Position numbers and translations under genes: made by a program
Source: a virus
DNA: 64,000 bases
IMG/VR virus record: IMGVR_UViG_3300050821_006235
Span: 1-64,000 of that record
Strand: one strand, 5' to 3'
Shown: in pieces, positions 47,483 to 57,100 of the stretch
How the letters are laid out: each line of letters starts with the position of its first letter
How positions within the stretch are numbered: position 1 is the stretch's first letter
The notes under the pieces: generated by a model
Database searches by the model: none
The model's input: the letters and a program-made list of their open reading frames with translations, nothing else
What the model was told of the DNA's origin: nothing

Positions 47483-48385
47483 TCAGGACGCGTCGTAGCC
47501 GACCGTTGCCGCCCCGGTGTCCGCCCGTACCACCGACACACCATCCGTGGTCGCAGGGTCGGTGAAGTGCACGACCGCTTTCGTCGCGGCGGCGGTGTGC
47601 ACCGAGACCGGACCCCAGCCCTTCGCGTCGTGGACCTGGACGTGCAGCGCGGCCGACGCGCCGGGCTCGGCGAGGAACCCGATCGCGCCCTTGCACTGGC
47701 CCTTCGGCCACGAGATCGTGTCCTTGGCGTTTGCGCCGTCCTTGAGCTGTCCGTTCGGCATGTCGGTCTCCTGAGGAGTCGTCGGGGTTGGGGTCGGAGT
47801 GGGGGTCGGGGTGTGGCCGCCACCGAGGGCGAGCCACGCGGCCTTGTCGCCGTTGAACACGTCGACATCAACGCCGCCCGGTGAGCCGTACTGGTGCATC
47901 GCCCACGAAGTCCACGGGGCCGGCACGCGCGGGTGACCGGCAGGGCTGGACGGGTCGGCGATCCACAGCGGGTAGCCACCGAGGCCCGCGCAGCGGCCTT
48001 CCTGGGCGAAGGACAGGAACGTGTAGACGACCGGCCTCACACCGGTCTTGGCCTGGACGTGCTTGCACCACGCCACCGCCCACGCCGCGTCATGCGACGG
48101 CGAGGATCCGGGCGTCTCGTGGTCAAGGACCAGCCAGTCGCCCGGCTTGAGCCCTGCGGCCGTCACGATGGACAGGAAGTGGTCGGCTTCGGCGACCGGG
48201 TCGTCGCCCGTGTGCGCGAAGTGGTACGCGCCGCGGAGCGTTCCCCGCTGGGCGAGGGTCTTCCACCGGGCCGCGAACGGCGGATCGTTGTAGCCGAGAC
48301 CCTCGGTCGCCTTCTCGATGCAGAAGTCACCGGCCGGGATGGAGCCCTGGTAGGCGCTGATGTCGGTGCCGCGAAGGAAGCTCAT
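47483..48385 (-). CDS. GH25 endolysin (muramidase)
   Basis: 300 aa, ATG at 48385. GH25 domain: RGTDISAYQG with D8, then WLVLDHETPG with D88 and E90, the usual acidic residues. A PT-repeat linker (about TPTPTPTPTPTTP) leads to a C-terminal beta domain for wall binding. Cuts peptidoglycan at lysis. It follows the small gene at 48387 and the holin candidate. Confidence 0.9.
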   Translation of the reverse strand: MSFLRGTDISAYQGSIPAGDFCIEKATEGLGYNDPPFAARWKTLAQRGTLRGAYHFAHTGDDPVAEADHFLSIVTAAGLKPGDWLVLDHETPGSSPSHDAAWAVAWCKHVQAKTGVRPVVYTFLSFAQEGRCAGLGGYPLWIADPSSPAGHPRVPAPWTSWAMHQYGSPGGVDVDVFNGDKAAWLALGGGHTPTPTPTPTPTTPQETDMPNGQLKDGANAKDTISWPKGQCKGAIGFLAEPGASAALHVQVHDAKGWGPVSVHTAAATKAVVHFTDPATTDGVSVVRADTGAATVGYDAS

Positions 48386-48386
48386 C

Positions 48387-48617
48387 TCACGCCCCCGCGG
48401 CCTTGGTGACGTCCGCGACGATCGGCGCGGCGTCGTCGGCGATCTGCTCAACAGCGGGCGCGTCCTTCACCGCGACGCCTTCCAGCTTGCGGGTGTGGTC
48501 GGCCAGGGCGCGGAAGATGCGGGCGGCATCTGCGGCGAGGGTGTGCCCTTCGTCGGCCAGCCACTGCTCGGCGCGTGCCAGTGGGGACAGGTGGGAGGTG
48601 GGGGCGGGGTCGGTCAT
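48387..48617 (-). CDS. Small lysis-cassette protein
   Basis: 76 aa, ATG at 48617 overlapping the holin stop (ATGA). Helical, no membrane segment, Ala-rich. Between holin and endolysin; function unknown. Confidence 0.65.
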   Translation of the reverse strand: MTDPAPTSHLSPLARAEQWLADEGHTLAADAARIFRALADHTRKLEGVAVKDAPAVEQIADDAAPIVADVTKAAGA

Positions 48618-49159
48618 GACGTGGTCCTCTCGGGAGTTGGCGCGGCGACCGCGCCTGTGATGTGGGAGATGAGGTCGGCGAGTACCGCGTCCTGCGCCTG
48701 GAGAGCGGCGTCCTGGACGGCGAGGTGTGCTTGAAGCTCCACGGCCTCATGGAGGATCGCCTCAGCGTCGGCATACGTCGCCGCTGCGCGCTTGTCGGCC
48801 GCAGCGCCCTGGAGGTTCTGGCCGACAAGAATCGCCGGGAGCAGGACGAGCTGAATCCAGTTCGACGACGCCCAGTTCACGATCGTGGTCGGGTCGCCGG
48901 TGGCGAACGCCGCCTTAGCTGATGCCGACGCCAGCAGGTTGAAGAGGTAGAAGCAGTACATCGTCCCAACGACGCGGGTTATGAGCATCGCCACCCGCCC
49001 GTTGAACCGGGCTATGGCGTTGCCGTCCGGGTGCTGGTCGCCGATTTTGACCGGGCCGGCGTCGCTCCGTGCATGGGCGTGCGGGTGGCGGACGTAGGCG
49101 TACACCCTCTCGCCGAGACCCACCTGGCCGTCGTGGTCGAGGTCGCGGGCATCGTCCAC
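48614..49159 (-). CDS. Putative holin with EF-hand-like loop
   Basis: 181 aa from GTG at 49159, which overlaps a stop (TAGTG). Near the N-terminus DLDHDGQVGLGE matches the 12-residue EF-hand loop (D1, D3, D5, G6, V8, E12). Two membrane segments follow (about ITRVVGTMYCFYLFNLLA and IQLVLLPAILVGQN), then a helical C-terminal tail. The topology and position next to the GH25 endolysin suggest a holin. The Ca2+-binding role is inference. Confidence 0.7.
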   Translation of the reverse strand: MDDARDLDHDGQVGLGERVYAYVRHPHAHARSDAGPVKIGDQHPDGNAIARFNGRVAMLITRVVGTMYCFYLFNLLASASAKAAFATGDPTTIVNWASSNWIQLVLLPAILVGQNLQGAAADKRAAATYADAEAILHEAVELQAHLAVQDAALQAQDAVLADLISHITGAVAAPTPERTTS

Positions 49160-49258
49160 TACGCACCGCCCGGCTGCTGAGGTGCGACCGGTCCGCGAAC
49201 GAGATCCCAGCCCGCCCGGAAATACTTCTGAGCCACCCACGCTGGGTATATCCGATAC
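49159..49258 (-). pseudogene. Stranded C-terminal remnant of an HNH gene
   Basis: In frame to the TAG at 49159-49161, the minus strand reads YPAWVAQKYFRAGWDLVRGP, similar to YPVWCAQKYFAAGWDLVKGP at the end of the HNH gene at 49840. The two copies are diverged, not identical. The remnant has no start; the rightward HNH gene sits between it and the intact copy. Confidence 0.75.
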
Positions 49259-49267
49259 AATTCAGTC

Positions 49268-49846
49268 ATGCCCCTCACCCTCTGCGAGCGCTGCGGAAAG
49301 CGCCGATCTCAAGGCCGGTTGTGCTATCGATGCAATGCGGTGCCAGACCCCGAGAACAACCCGCCGAAACAGTTCGGCTGCACGGGCTCCTGCGAGCGTT
49401 GCGGAAAAGAGAAGTGGATCGTTCGCGGCATCTGCCAGCACTGCGCCCGAGCCATACGCAGGGGAAACGCGCGACGCGGGAGCGAAGAGCACAAGGCGCG
49501 CATGCAGGAGATGGGCGAGCGGCAGCGGGGCGAAGGCAACCCCTCGTGGAAGGGTGGCCGCCATGTCGACAAGCATGGTTACGTGTGGATCCGCGTGACA
49601 CCCGATGATGAGATTGCCAAGGCCATGATCAGGAGCAGTACAAGGCACTACGTGCAAGAGCACCGCCTACTCATCGCTCACCTGATAGGGCGCCCGCTGG
49701 AGAGCATGGAAACGGTCCATCACATCAACGGCGAAAAATCAGACAACCGGATCGAGAATCTGAAACTCTTTGCGTCACAGAGCGAGCATCACAGGCACCT
49801 TCACCTGGAGGCCTGCCCGAACTGCGGATATGCACTTCGTCAGTGA
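49268..49846 (+). CDS. HNH homing-type endonuclease, inserted
   Basis: 192 aa, ATG at 49268, on the opposite strand from the late operon. Zinc pairs CERCGKRR, CYRC, CERCGK and CQHC, then an HNH core: VQEHRLLIAHLIGRPLESME, HHINGEKSDNRIENL. A final CPNCGY. Typical free-standing phage homing endonuclease. It separates the remnant tail at 49159 from the HNH gene at 49840. Confidence 0.85.
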   Translation: MPLTLCERCGKRRSQGRLCYRCNAVPDPENNPPKQFGCTGSCERCGKEKWIVRGICQHCARAIRRGNARRGSEEHKARMQEMGERQRGEGNPSWKGGRHVDKHGYVWIRVTPDDEIAKAMIRSSTRHYVQEHRLLIAHLIGRPLESMETVHHINGEKSDNRIENLKLFASQSEHHRHLHLEACPNCGYALRQ

Positions 49847-50325
49847 TCCGGCGGCCCCTTAACGAGGTCCCACCCGGCTGCGAAATATTTCTGCGCGCAC
49901 CACACCGGATAGGTGATCGCGTGGACGCCGTAGTACCCGGATCTGTGATGCGTGTCGCAGAGCACCAACATGTTGCCTTCGGAGTCCAGCCAGTCCCGCA
50001 GGTGCGCGTCGTCGGCCGCGCCGAGCTCCGGGAAGTCCGCGAGGATCGCGGCGGGGTCCACTGCGTTGACCAGCGCCCACTCAACGTGCCAGTGGTGCGT
50101 TTCCATCTGTGTCGCGCCGTGCGGGTTGCTGACAGGGTCGGCGAGGGTGGACTTGCGGACACCGCAGATCCAGCACGGTTCGTCCAGCTCGCCGATCAGG
50201 TGCTCGTGGACGCGCCGATACTCCGCGGACGCCTTACGCGCCTGATGCTCCGGGTACATCACTGATTCGGTGAGGCGCCGGGTGACCTCGTGGGCGGGGA
50301 CGGGCTTGCCGACCTGGTCGGTCAT
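49840..50325 (-). CDS. HNH endonuclease of the lysis region
   Basis: 161 aa, ATG at 50325 overlapping the previous stop (ATGA). CWICGVRKST, then THHWHVEWALVNAVDPA and NMLVLCDTHH give an HNH-type zinc nuclease. Its C-terminus overlaps the rightward HNH gene by 7 nt. This type is common in actinophage late regions. Role in packaging is possible but not shown. Confidence 0.8.
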   Translation of the reverse strand: MTDQVGKPVPAHEVTRRLTESVMYPEHQARKASAEYRRVHEHLIGELDEPCWICGVRKSTLADPVSNPHGATQMETHHWHVEWALVNAVDPAAILADFPELGAADDAHLRDWLDSEGNMLVLCDTHHRSGYYGVHAITYPVWCAQKYFAAGWDLVKGPPDH

Positions 50326-50765
50326 CGGCGGGTGCCTCCGATCGTGGCGATGTGGGCGACCTGGACGGCGCCGCAGGGCAGCACACCAACGGGCAGGCGG
50401 ACGGTGACGACCTGCGCCACCGGGCACCCGGCTGGGGGCGGGCTGGGGCTCGGGCGGGGATGCGGCGCCAGGGAAGGCGACGGGGCAGGCTGCGGATGTG
50501 TGATGCGGATGACCCGCTGCACCACCAGCGCACCCGGAGGGACACCACCAGACCGGGCGGGAGGGGCTGGGCTCGCAGACGCCGGCGCGGCCGTCGGCGA
50601 CACGACCGGCTGAGCAGTGCGGCGCGATAGTGCACCCACCTGGTGGCGGAGGGAGTCACGTTCGTGGACGAGTCCGGCGATCGAAGAGGCGGCAAGGTAC
50701 GCGCCTGCGACCGGGACCGCCGCTGCGGCGACGATCGCGACATCCCGCACCCACCTGGCCTTCAT
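50322..50765 (-). CDS. Membrane-anchored Pro-rich late protein
   Basis: 147 aa from ATG at 50765 (overlaps the previous stop, TGATG). One N-terminal membrane helix (VAIVAAAAVPVAGAYLAASS), a short coiled coil, and a Pro/Ser/Ala-rich middle (PSPSLAPHPRPSPSPPP). It may be a spanin-like or accessory lysis factor (inference). Confidence 0.65.
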   Translation of the reverse strand: MKARWVRDVAIVAAAAVPVAGAYLAASSIAGLVHERDSLRHQVGALSRRTAQPVVSPTAAPASASPAPPARSGGVPPGALVVQRVIRITHPQPAPSPSLAPHPRPSPSPPPAGCPVAQVVTVRLPVGVLPCGAVQVAHIATIGGTRR

Positions 50766-51118
50766 CAGTGGCCGCCCTTCAGCCATGCGCTGACAGCCGC
50801 GACAGCGAGCGCCGCCAGGAACGTCCCGATCGAGGTGAGGAGCGCCATCCGTGACGTCTGCCGCGCCGAATGCGCTTCGGTAGCGGCCCGTTCCCGGTCC
50901 GTCTCGCCCTGCTTCTCCAGGCGCGCGATCCGCTCAGACTGTGCGGTCTGCTCGGCGTGGTACACCTCGCGGAGCACGTACTGCTGCATCTGCGCGATGA
51001 GTGTCTGGATCGCTGCGGAGTGCTGGGTTTGCATGTCCCGCAGGTCGGAGACCAGGTCTTTGTGGTTGCGTTCGATGAGTTGGTGCAACTCGCGGGGGCT
51101 TGGCTGCTCATCGCCCAC
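50765..51118 (-). CDS. Coiled-coil membrane protein of the lysis region
   Basis: 117 aa. A long coiled coil (LRDMQTQHSAAIQTLIAQMQ and later ERIARLEKQGETDRE) and a C-terminal membrane segment (SIGTFLAALAVAAVSAW). Proteins of this form commonly follow minor tail genes in actinophages. A second holin or lysis accessory is possible. Confidence 0.7.
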   Translation of the reverse strand: MGDEQPSPRELHQLIERNHKDLVSDLRDMQTQHSAAIQTLIAQMQQYVLREVYHAEQTAQSERIARLEKQGETDRERAATEAHSARQTSRMALLTSIGTFLAALAVAAVSAWLKGGH

Positions 51119-51172
51119 GGCACTCCCTAGCTTGAGGTCCAGTGGGCGGTGAGGGTGCGGTGATCGGTCGGG

Positions 51173-54103
51173 TCAGACCGGGGCGGGTGCCAAGGTGAGG
51201 GTGGTCTGCCACACGTCCGGGGCGACGCCGTGCTTGATGTCGAGCACCACGCACGGAATGGTGATCGCCGGGGCACCGATGGGCCGCCGTTTGAACGTGA
51301 CCAAGTCACCAACTTCTACCCCGAGCACGAACGTGAAGGTGTTACCCGTTTGGTCTTTCGCCGGGTCCAGCAAGACGGTGCTGACACGCTTACGCGGATT
51401 GGCGTACTGGGCCAGGTAGTAGTTCATCACGTTGGCGGTGTCGGCATCATCGGCGAAACTGACTGTTTTACCCAGCGTGCGCAGACCGTACTTGGCTATG
51501 GAGCTCTGGTTACTGACAGCAATTGAAGTCGTGGCTACAATTACATTTTGGTTGTAGGGACTGGAAGTCACACGTCCGCCGTTGTCGACCTGAACCCGGT
51601 TGTACAGATATGTGGGATCAAAGTCAATTTGGAGGCTTCCAGAATCCCCGACATAGGGAATCTCGCCCAGGTCTGGGCGATCTCCCAGTATCGCTTTGAC
51701 CGTCTGGTTAAGGGCGTTGCTTCTGGTGCGAAATTGCAGTTGTCCAGCGGCGTCTGCGAACAGCTTGCCAGCGTTGAAATCCGCGATCTGAACGATCTGC
51801 TCAGCGACGGTGCTCTGGGTCAGCTCGAAACCGGCGTTGACAGCACCGACCCCGTTGATGATTCTTGTGCCTTTCCACCCGGCTATAGCCAGCTTGCGGT
51901 CGATCACAAGGTTCTGAGGTGCAGCAGCGCCGCTAGGGAGGGCCATTTGCCCAACTATCATCGAGGTGAAAATATCGTACAACTCACCGACAGTAAGCAT
52001 CCGTGGCATGATGGCAATGTGTGCGTGGACAGCGTTCCATGTGTGGCCGCCTGTGCCATAGGAATCGACCGTGCCACCAATGTCGATCCGGTCAAAGTTG
52101 GTGACCAGGTTACAGGTACCTGAGTGGACCAATGCACCATTGAGGTAGAGATTGTACGTCGTCTGGTTGAACGTCACGGCCCAGGTACCAAAGGCGGGGG
52201 GCATGGTAAAGGTAGTGCCGCTGCTGAGCGTATCGGTAACAAGGGTTCCGGTGACCTTGTCCCATTTGTTGATAGCGGGGTAACCGATGCCTCCGTTGAC
52301 AATCTGCACCTCAAGTGTTCTGCCATGAAACCCTGGCCCCGTGGCGTTGCTTATCGCGAACACCGTAGGTCTTACGGTCGCATTCCACAGGTTTCCACTT
52401 GCACCGCCAGGGTCGAGGAGGTTATAAACCCCGCATATCGTGACGCCATTAGTGATGGACGGGAAAGTCGTGTCGTTGGCGACGAGCGCGAATCCGTGGT
52501 TCGTGTAGTCAGCTGCGGTCAGCCCGGTCTGGCTCCAGCCGGAACCTGGGTCCCCCAGAATGCTGGACGTACTGCCGAATGATGTAAAACCCTGAGTGGA
52601 GGCTCCGAATGTAGCACTCCCACTCCCGGCACCAGCTGCCGACATCTGTTGAGTGAGTACCTGTGTCCCGATTCCAGAGGAATTCTGGGCGACACTGTTC
52701 CCCGACGCGTCACTCAGTGTCCAGTACGAATGTGGGGCAGAACGGAGAATGACACCCTGAAGAGGTGTGTAGTCCTTAGACGTCAGGGTGGCGATCACGT
52801 CGATGCCGATGGCCGTGGAGTCACCCCAGTGAGGGTCGGTCCACACCTGCGGCCACCGTTCGATCCACCCGACACAGACGGGATACTGCTTGCCCATCCA
52901 CGTCGCGACGATCCGGAACGGCAAGTAGATGTCGATAGCGATACCGGCGTACTTGTCACCAGTAGCGGTAGACACCAGCGCATTACCGTTACCGTCTGCC
53001 CGGGTAAACGTCACGGTGCTCGTCCCGCCGACCGTGCTGATACCGGTCACCTGGAACACCGTGAATTCCTTCAGCGCACCACCCGAGGTGGTCAGCTGGA
53101 AGTAGTCAGTGACAGTCATCGTCGCTGAGTCGGTGCTGGAGCACACGAACGTGCTGGTCGTGCCGTTCGCCGTAGCCGTACCGGCTCCGGCCGCGCGCGG
53201 CGACAGCGCCCCGTCGTCGTTTCGCAATCTCAGATCAGTCGGCGAGGACTGGACCGAGCCCAACTCGAACTGGATGCCGCGCTCGTGACCGAACTCAGTC
53301 AACCGGTTCGGGATCGACGTCCAGGTGATCATCGGCGGAGGCGTAGACAAGTTGTACCCGAGACCGAGCTGGAAATCGACCACAGGCCAGCTGGGGTTGG
53401 TCTGCGTCGGACCCACTCCGGTGACCCGGATAGAAACCGCGACACCCGCCCAGTTGGCAGCGGCTCCGAGGGTATACGAGACAGTCTGAGCGGTAGCTGA
53501 CTCCATCCATATGGCACTTGTGGTTATTTGAGGTGTGAATCCGTAGATCCCGTTGGCGAACGTCCAGCCCCCACTCGCAGTAACCGTCGCGTTGGCGACG
53601 TCCGTGGTCACCGCCGCCACCATCAGGCAATCCGCGCCACCTGCGGGTGTAGGCAGCGTCATCGAGAAACTCGTAGTGTTGTTAGCAGTAGCCACTGCCA
53701 CGGCATCCACCGTGAGGTAACCGTTGGTCATACCGGCGATCTCAAAGATGCTCATGTAGACGGTGGCGGTGTCCGTCGAGAGAAATTGTTGGATGGCGCC
53801 GTACAGGCTCACATTGGGCCACCCGGTGTACACAATCTTCGGGCACGCCCATATCTGCGTGTGCAGAAAGGAGTTCGGGTGCTTCACGCTCGCCTGTGTC
53901 GTGGCGCTGTACAACAGCGTCCACATGTTTCGCGACCAGTCACCTACCGTCGCTGTCGGTGCGTCCGCGTTTATCGCATGCCAGTGCAGTGAGACGATCA
54001 CCCAGTTGCCGGTGGCCGGGGTGATGTTGATCTCGCAATCTACCGGAGCAGCATATCCATTGGCGGAATAGCCGTTCCAGGCGTGAGGCATCGAAAGCGC
54101 CAT
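51173..54103 (-). CDS. Minor tail protein with LamG-like domain
   Basis: 976 aa, ATG at 54103, overlapping the tape-measure stop. The N-terminal part is beta-rich and tail-like; the middle has a lectin/LamG-type segment with WAVTFNQTTYNLYLNGALVH and RIDIGGTVDSYG. The C-terminal 250 residues resemble distal tail or baseplate modules. It likely contacts the host surface. It is visibly less GC-rich around 51.4-53.9 kb than its neighbours. Confidence 0.75.
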   Translation of the reverse strand: MALSMPHAWNGYSANGYAAPVDCEINITPATGNWVIVSLHWHAINADAPTATVGDWSRNMWTLLYSATTQASVKHPNSFLHTQIWACPKIVYTGWPNVSLYGAIQQFLSTDTATVYMSIFEIAGMTNGYLTVDAVAVATANNTTSFSMTLPTPAGGADCLMVAAVTTDVANATVTASGGWTFANGIYGFTPQITTSAIWMESATAQTVSYTLGAAANWAGVAVSIRVTGVGPTQTNPSWPVVDFQLGLGYNLSTPPPMITWTSIPNRLTEFGHERGIQFELGSVQSSPTDLRLRNDDGALSPRAAGAGTATANGTTSTFVCSSTDSATMTVTDYFQLTTSGGALKEFTVFQVTGISTVGGTSTVTFTRADGNGNALVSTATGDKYAGIAIDIYLPFRIVATWMGKQYPVCVGWIERWPQVWTDPHWGDSTAIGIDVIATLTSKDYTPLQGVILRSAPHSYWTLSDASGNSVAQNSSGIGTQVLTQQMSAAGAGSGSATFGASTQGFTSFGSTSSILGDPGSGWSQTGLTAADYTNHGFALVANDTTFPSITNGVTICGVYNLLDPGGASGNLWNATVRPTVFAISNATGPGFHGRTLEVQIVNGGIGYPAINKWDKVTGTLVTDTLSSGTTFTMPPAFGTWAVTFNQTTYNLYLNGALVHSGTCNLVTNFDRIDIGGTVDSYGTGGHTWNAVHAHIAIMPRMLTVGELYDIFTSMIVGQMALPSGAAAPQNLVIDRKLAIAGWKGTRIINGVGAVNAGFELTQSTVAEQIVQIADFNAGKLFADAAGQLQFRTRSNALNQTVKAILGDRPDLGEIPYVGDSGSLQIDFDPTYLYNRVQVDNGGRVTSSPYNQNVIVATTSIAVSNQSSIAKYGLRTLGKTVSFADDADTANVMNYYLAQYANPRKRVSTVLLDPAKDQTGNTFTFVLGVEVGDLVTFKRRPIGAPAITIPCVVLDIKHGVAPDVWQTTLTLAPAPV

Positions 54104-57100
54104 CAGCGACCGACCGGGAGCGAGTAGCGGTTGTTGGAGTTGCGCAAGTTCATTCGCAACACCGCCTCTTGGATGCCGCGTTCGAGGTCGCGTTGCGCGA
54201 GCACGCTGCCTTGGTTGTGGACGTGGACGACGACGACCGTGTTTCCGCCACCACCGCCACCGCTTGCCCGTGTGACGGGTGTGGTGGTGAACGCGTCAAC
54301 CCCGGTACCGCCGCCGGGTGAGGTGATGTTCGCGATCATCTCCCTGGACAGGACGTACTCGCCGCCGTGCAGAATCGCCGCAATCGGAGCACCGTCTTGC
54401 CCGGGGACGGGGCCGCCCTCAGCGAACCCCAGCATGTGCGTGATGCTGCTGACGCCGCCCGTCACGCCGTTGATCATGTGGCCGATGCCGCCGAAGATCG
54501 ACGAGATCTTGTCCCCGACCCACTGGGCGGCTTTCACGAGGTCATTGAAGATGGTGTGGATGAAATCCCAGGTACCGGAGATCGCCGAGCCGATCCCGTC
54601 GAACGCCGGTTTGATCGCGTTCTTCCACAGCCAGGAGAAGACCGCACCGACCGCGTGCGCGGCCGGTTCAACAATGGTGTGCCACCACCACATGATGATG
54701 CCGGCGAGCATGCGGTAGCCGCCGACGATCCAATCGAACGCCGGTTTGATCGCGTTGTTCCACAACCACATGGCGACCGCGCCGACAAATTTCGATGCGG
54801 TCACGATCGCGTCGAACGTCGGCTTGATCACGGAGTGGTACGCCCACGACACGATCGCGCCGATGCCCTTGAAAGCGGGTTCGATGAGCTGGCGGTACGC
54901 CGTCACAATGACCGCGCCGAGCAGCTTCATGACCGCCAGCCACAGGTTGAACAGCGGCTTGACGAAGTTCCAGCACCAGGTCGCCGCTGCGGCAATGCCG
55001 TGCCACACGGCTTCAATTGCGTGCCACAACCACATGGCCACAGCGACGACCGCGTGCCAGGCGGCCATGATCCCGCGCCAGACGGCCTCCATCGCGTGCC
55101 ACAACCACATGGCACCCGCGGAGATGCCGTGCCACACGGCTTCCATCGCATGCCAGAGCCACAGTGCCCCGGCGACGATGCCGCGCCAGACGGCCTCCAT
55201 GGCGTGCCACAACCAGATTCCGCCTGCGGCGAGGGCGTGCCAGGTCGCGATCATCGCGTCCCGGAAACCCTTGAAATGGTTCCAGGCGTACATGACCCCG
55301 ACCACGAGCAACGCCACCCCCGCGATGATCGCGAGAATGGGCCACGTGGCCGCGATGGTCGCAGCAGCGGCGCTGATCATAGAAATGGTGTACGCCGCTA
55401 CGGCCGCGACGAGGACGACACCTACAGCTATCGCCAGCGCCTTGACCACACCCTCGTGCTTGGACATCCAGTTCATCGCCGTCATGAGCGGGGGGATCAG
55501 CACGTTCCCGACGGTGATCGCCACAGCGTGGAATGCCGACTTGAGCTGGTCGATCTTGAAAGACAGGGTCTGCTGTACATCGGCGAAGCCCTTGACCGCC
55601 GTGCCGCCCTTGTTCCATGCCGCGCTTGTGGCGGCAATGTTCGCCGTCGTCTCTGGCAGGTTCCCGTTGAGCAACTGCATTGCCGCGCGGTAGGCGTTAG
55701 TACTGCCCAACATCTTGGTCATGGCGGTGGCATAGGATTGTGTGATCGGCGAGCCGGACTTCAACAGATCAGAGAACCCGGACGCGCGCTTCTGCATGGT
55801 GGCCCACTGCAACCCCAGGTTGGAGGAGACCGGCCCCAGGGCCTTGGCCGCCTTGGCGTAATCCGCCCAGGTTATCGAGCCACTCTTGACCTCAGAGGCC
55901 AACTTCTGAATGTCGGGGGGCAACGCTTTGAAAGCAACATTGGCGTCGTTGGCAGCCGTCTTCGACTTGTTGAGCGTGTCGACCAGGATGTAACCGCCCT
56001 TGGTGTGGGACGCAATGGCGGCTGTCAGCATGGAGAAGGTCCCCATGAGGCCGTTCTTACCCAGGTCGTGTTCCAGGACCGTGGAGGACAACCCGAGCCG
56101 GTCCATCTCCTTAACGGCCTGGAGGTTGTGAATGGACATACCCCGGATCACAGCCGTGAGGTCATCCACCGCGCCGTGTGCCGTCGCACCGTGCTGAGTC
56201 AGGGTTGCCATGGCGCCAGACAGTTCACCAAAAGTGATTCCGGCCTTTTGGGCGATAGGCGAAACTGTCCCGATGGCGGCGGCGAAGTCCGCCATGGTCA
56301 TCTTGCCGCGCCCAACCGCAACGGTCATGGTGTTCATAACCCGGGCGGCCTCGGCGGGCTGGACGTTAAAGTCCCGCATCACCGTGGTGAGTGCGTTGGT
56401 CACATCGGCGAGCGGGGCCTGCTCGGCGCGGGCACCTTGCGCCGCGACCTTGAGAACATTCAACCCGTCCGCGCCGTGATACGCGCCCTTGGCAATCCCG
56501 TACCCGGACGACTCGACCATGTACATACCGGCGGTCAATTGCGTGGTCGCCGTGCCCGTGTCCACGGACATCTTGAGGATCTCGTCCGACGCGGTCTTGA
56601 GATTGCCGGTGAGCTTGCCGCCGATAACGGAGCCGGTCTCCCCCGCCGACGTCCCGAGCTTGACGATCTGGGATTGGTATTTCGCGGCGGAGTCCACGCC
56701 GTACACGGCGAAGGCGGCGGCACCGATCAGGGTGTCCTTGCCCAGCTTGTTAATAGCACTGCCGACCTTGCCCAGTGCCGCCGACTGACGACCAGCAGCC
56801 GCTTCCGCCCCGGAAGCCTTGGAAACGGCTGTGGTCTGCTCGGCGGCCAGCAGCCGCTCCGCGACGGCCGTTTTGCCCATTGTGTCCCCGAGGACCCGTT
56901 GGGCGTCGGCCGACGCCAGGGACGCGTCCTTCACGAGGTTCTGCTGGACGGCGAGGTCCGCGGCCATCTCGGCTTCCAGCTTGGCGGCGTCGGCCGCCAT
57001 CTTCTCGGCGTCCCCGAGCGCCGTCTGAGCGGCGGCAGCGGCGCCCGCATCAACACCGGCCCCGCCGATCGCCGCACCACCAGAGGCCGCGGCGAGAGAC

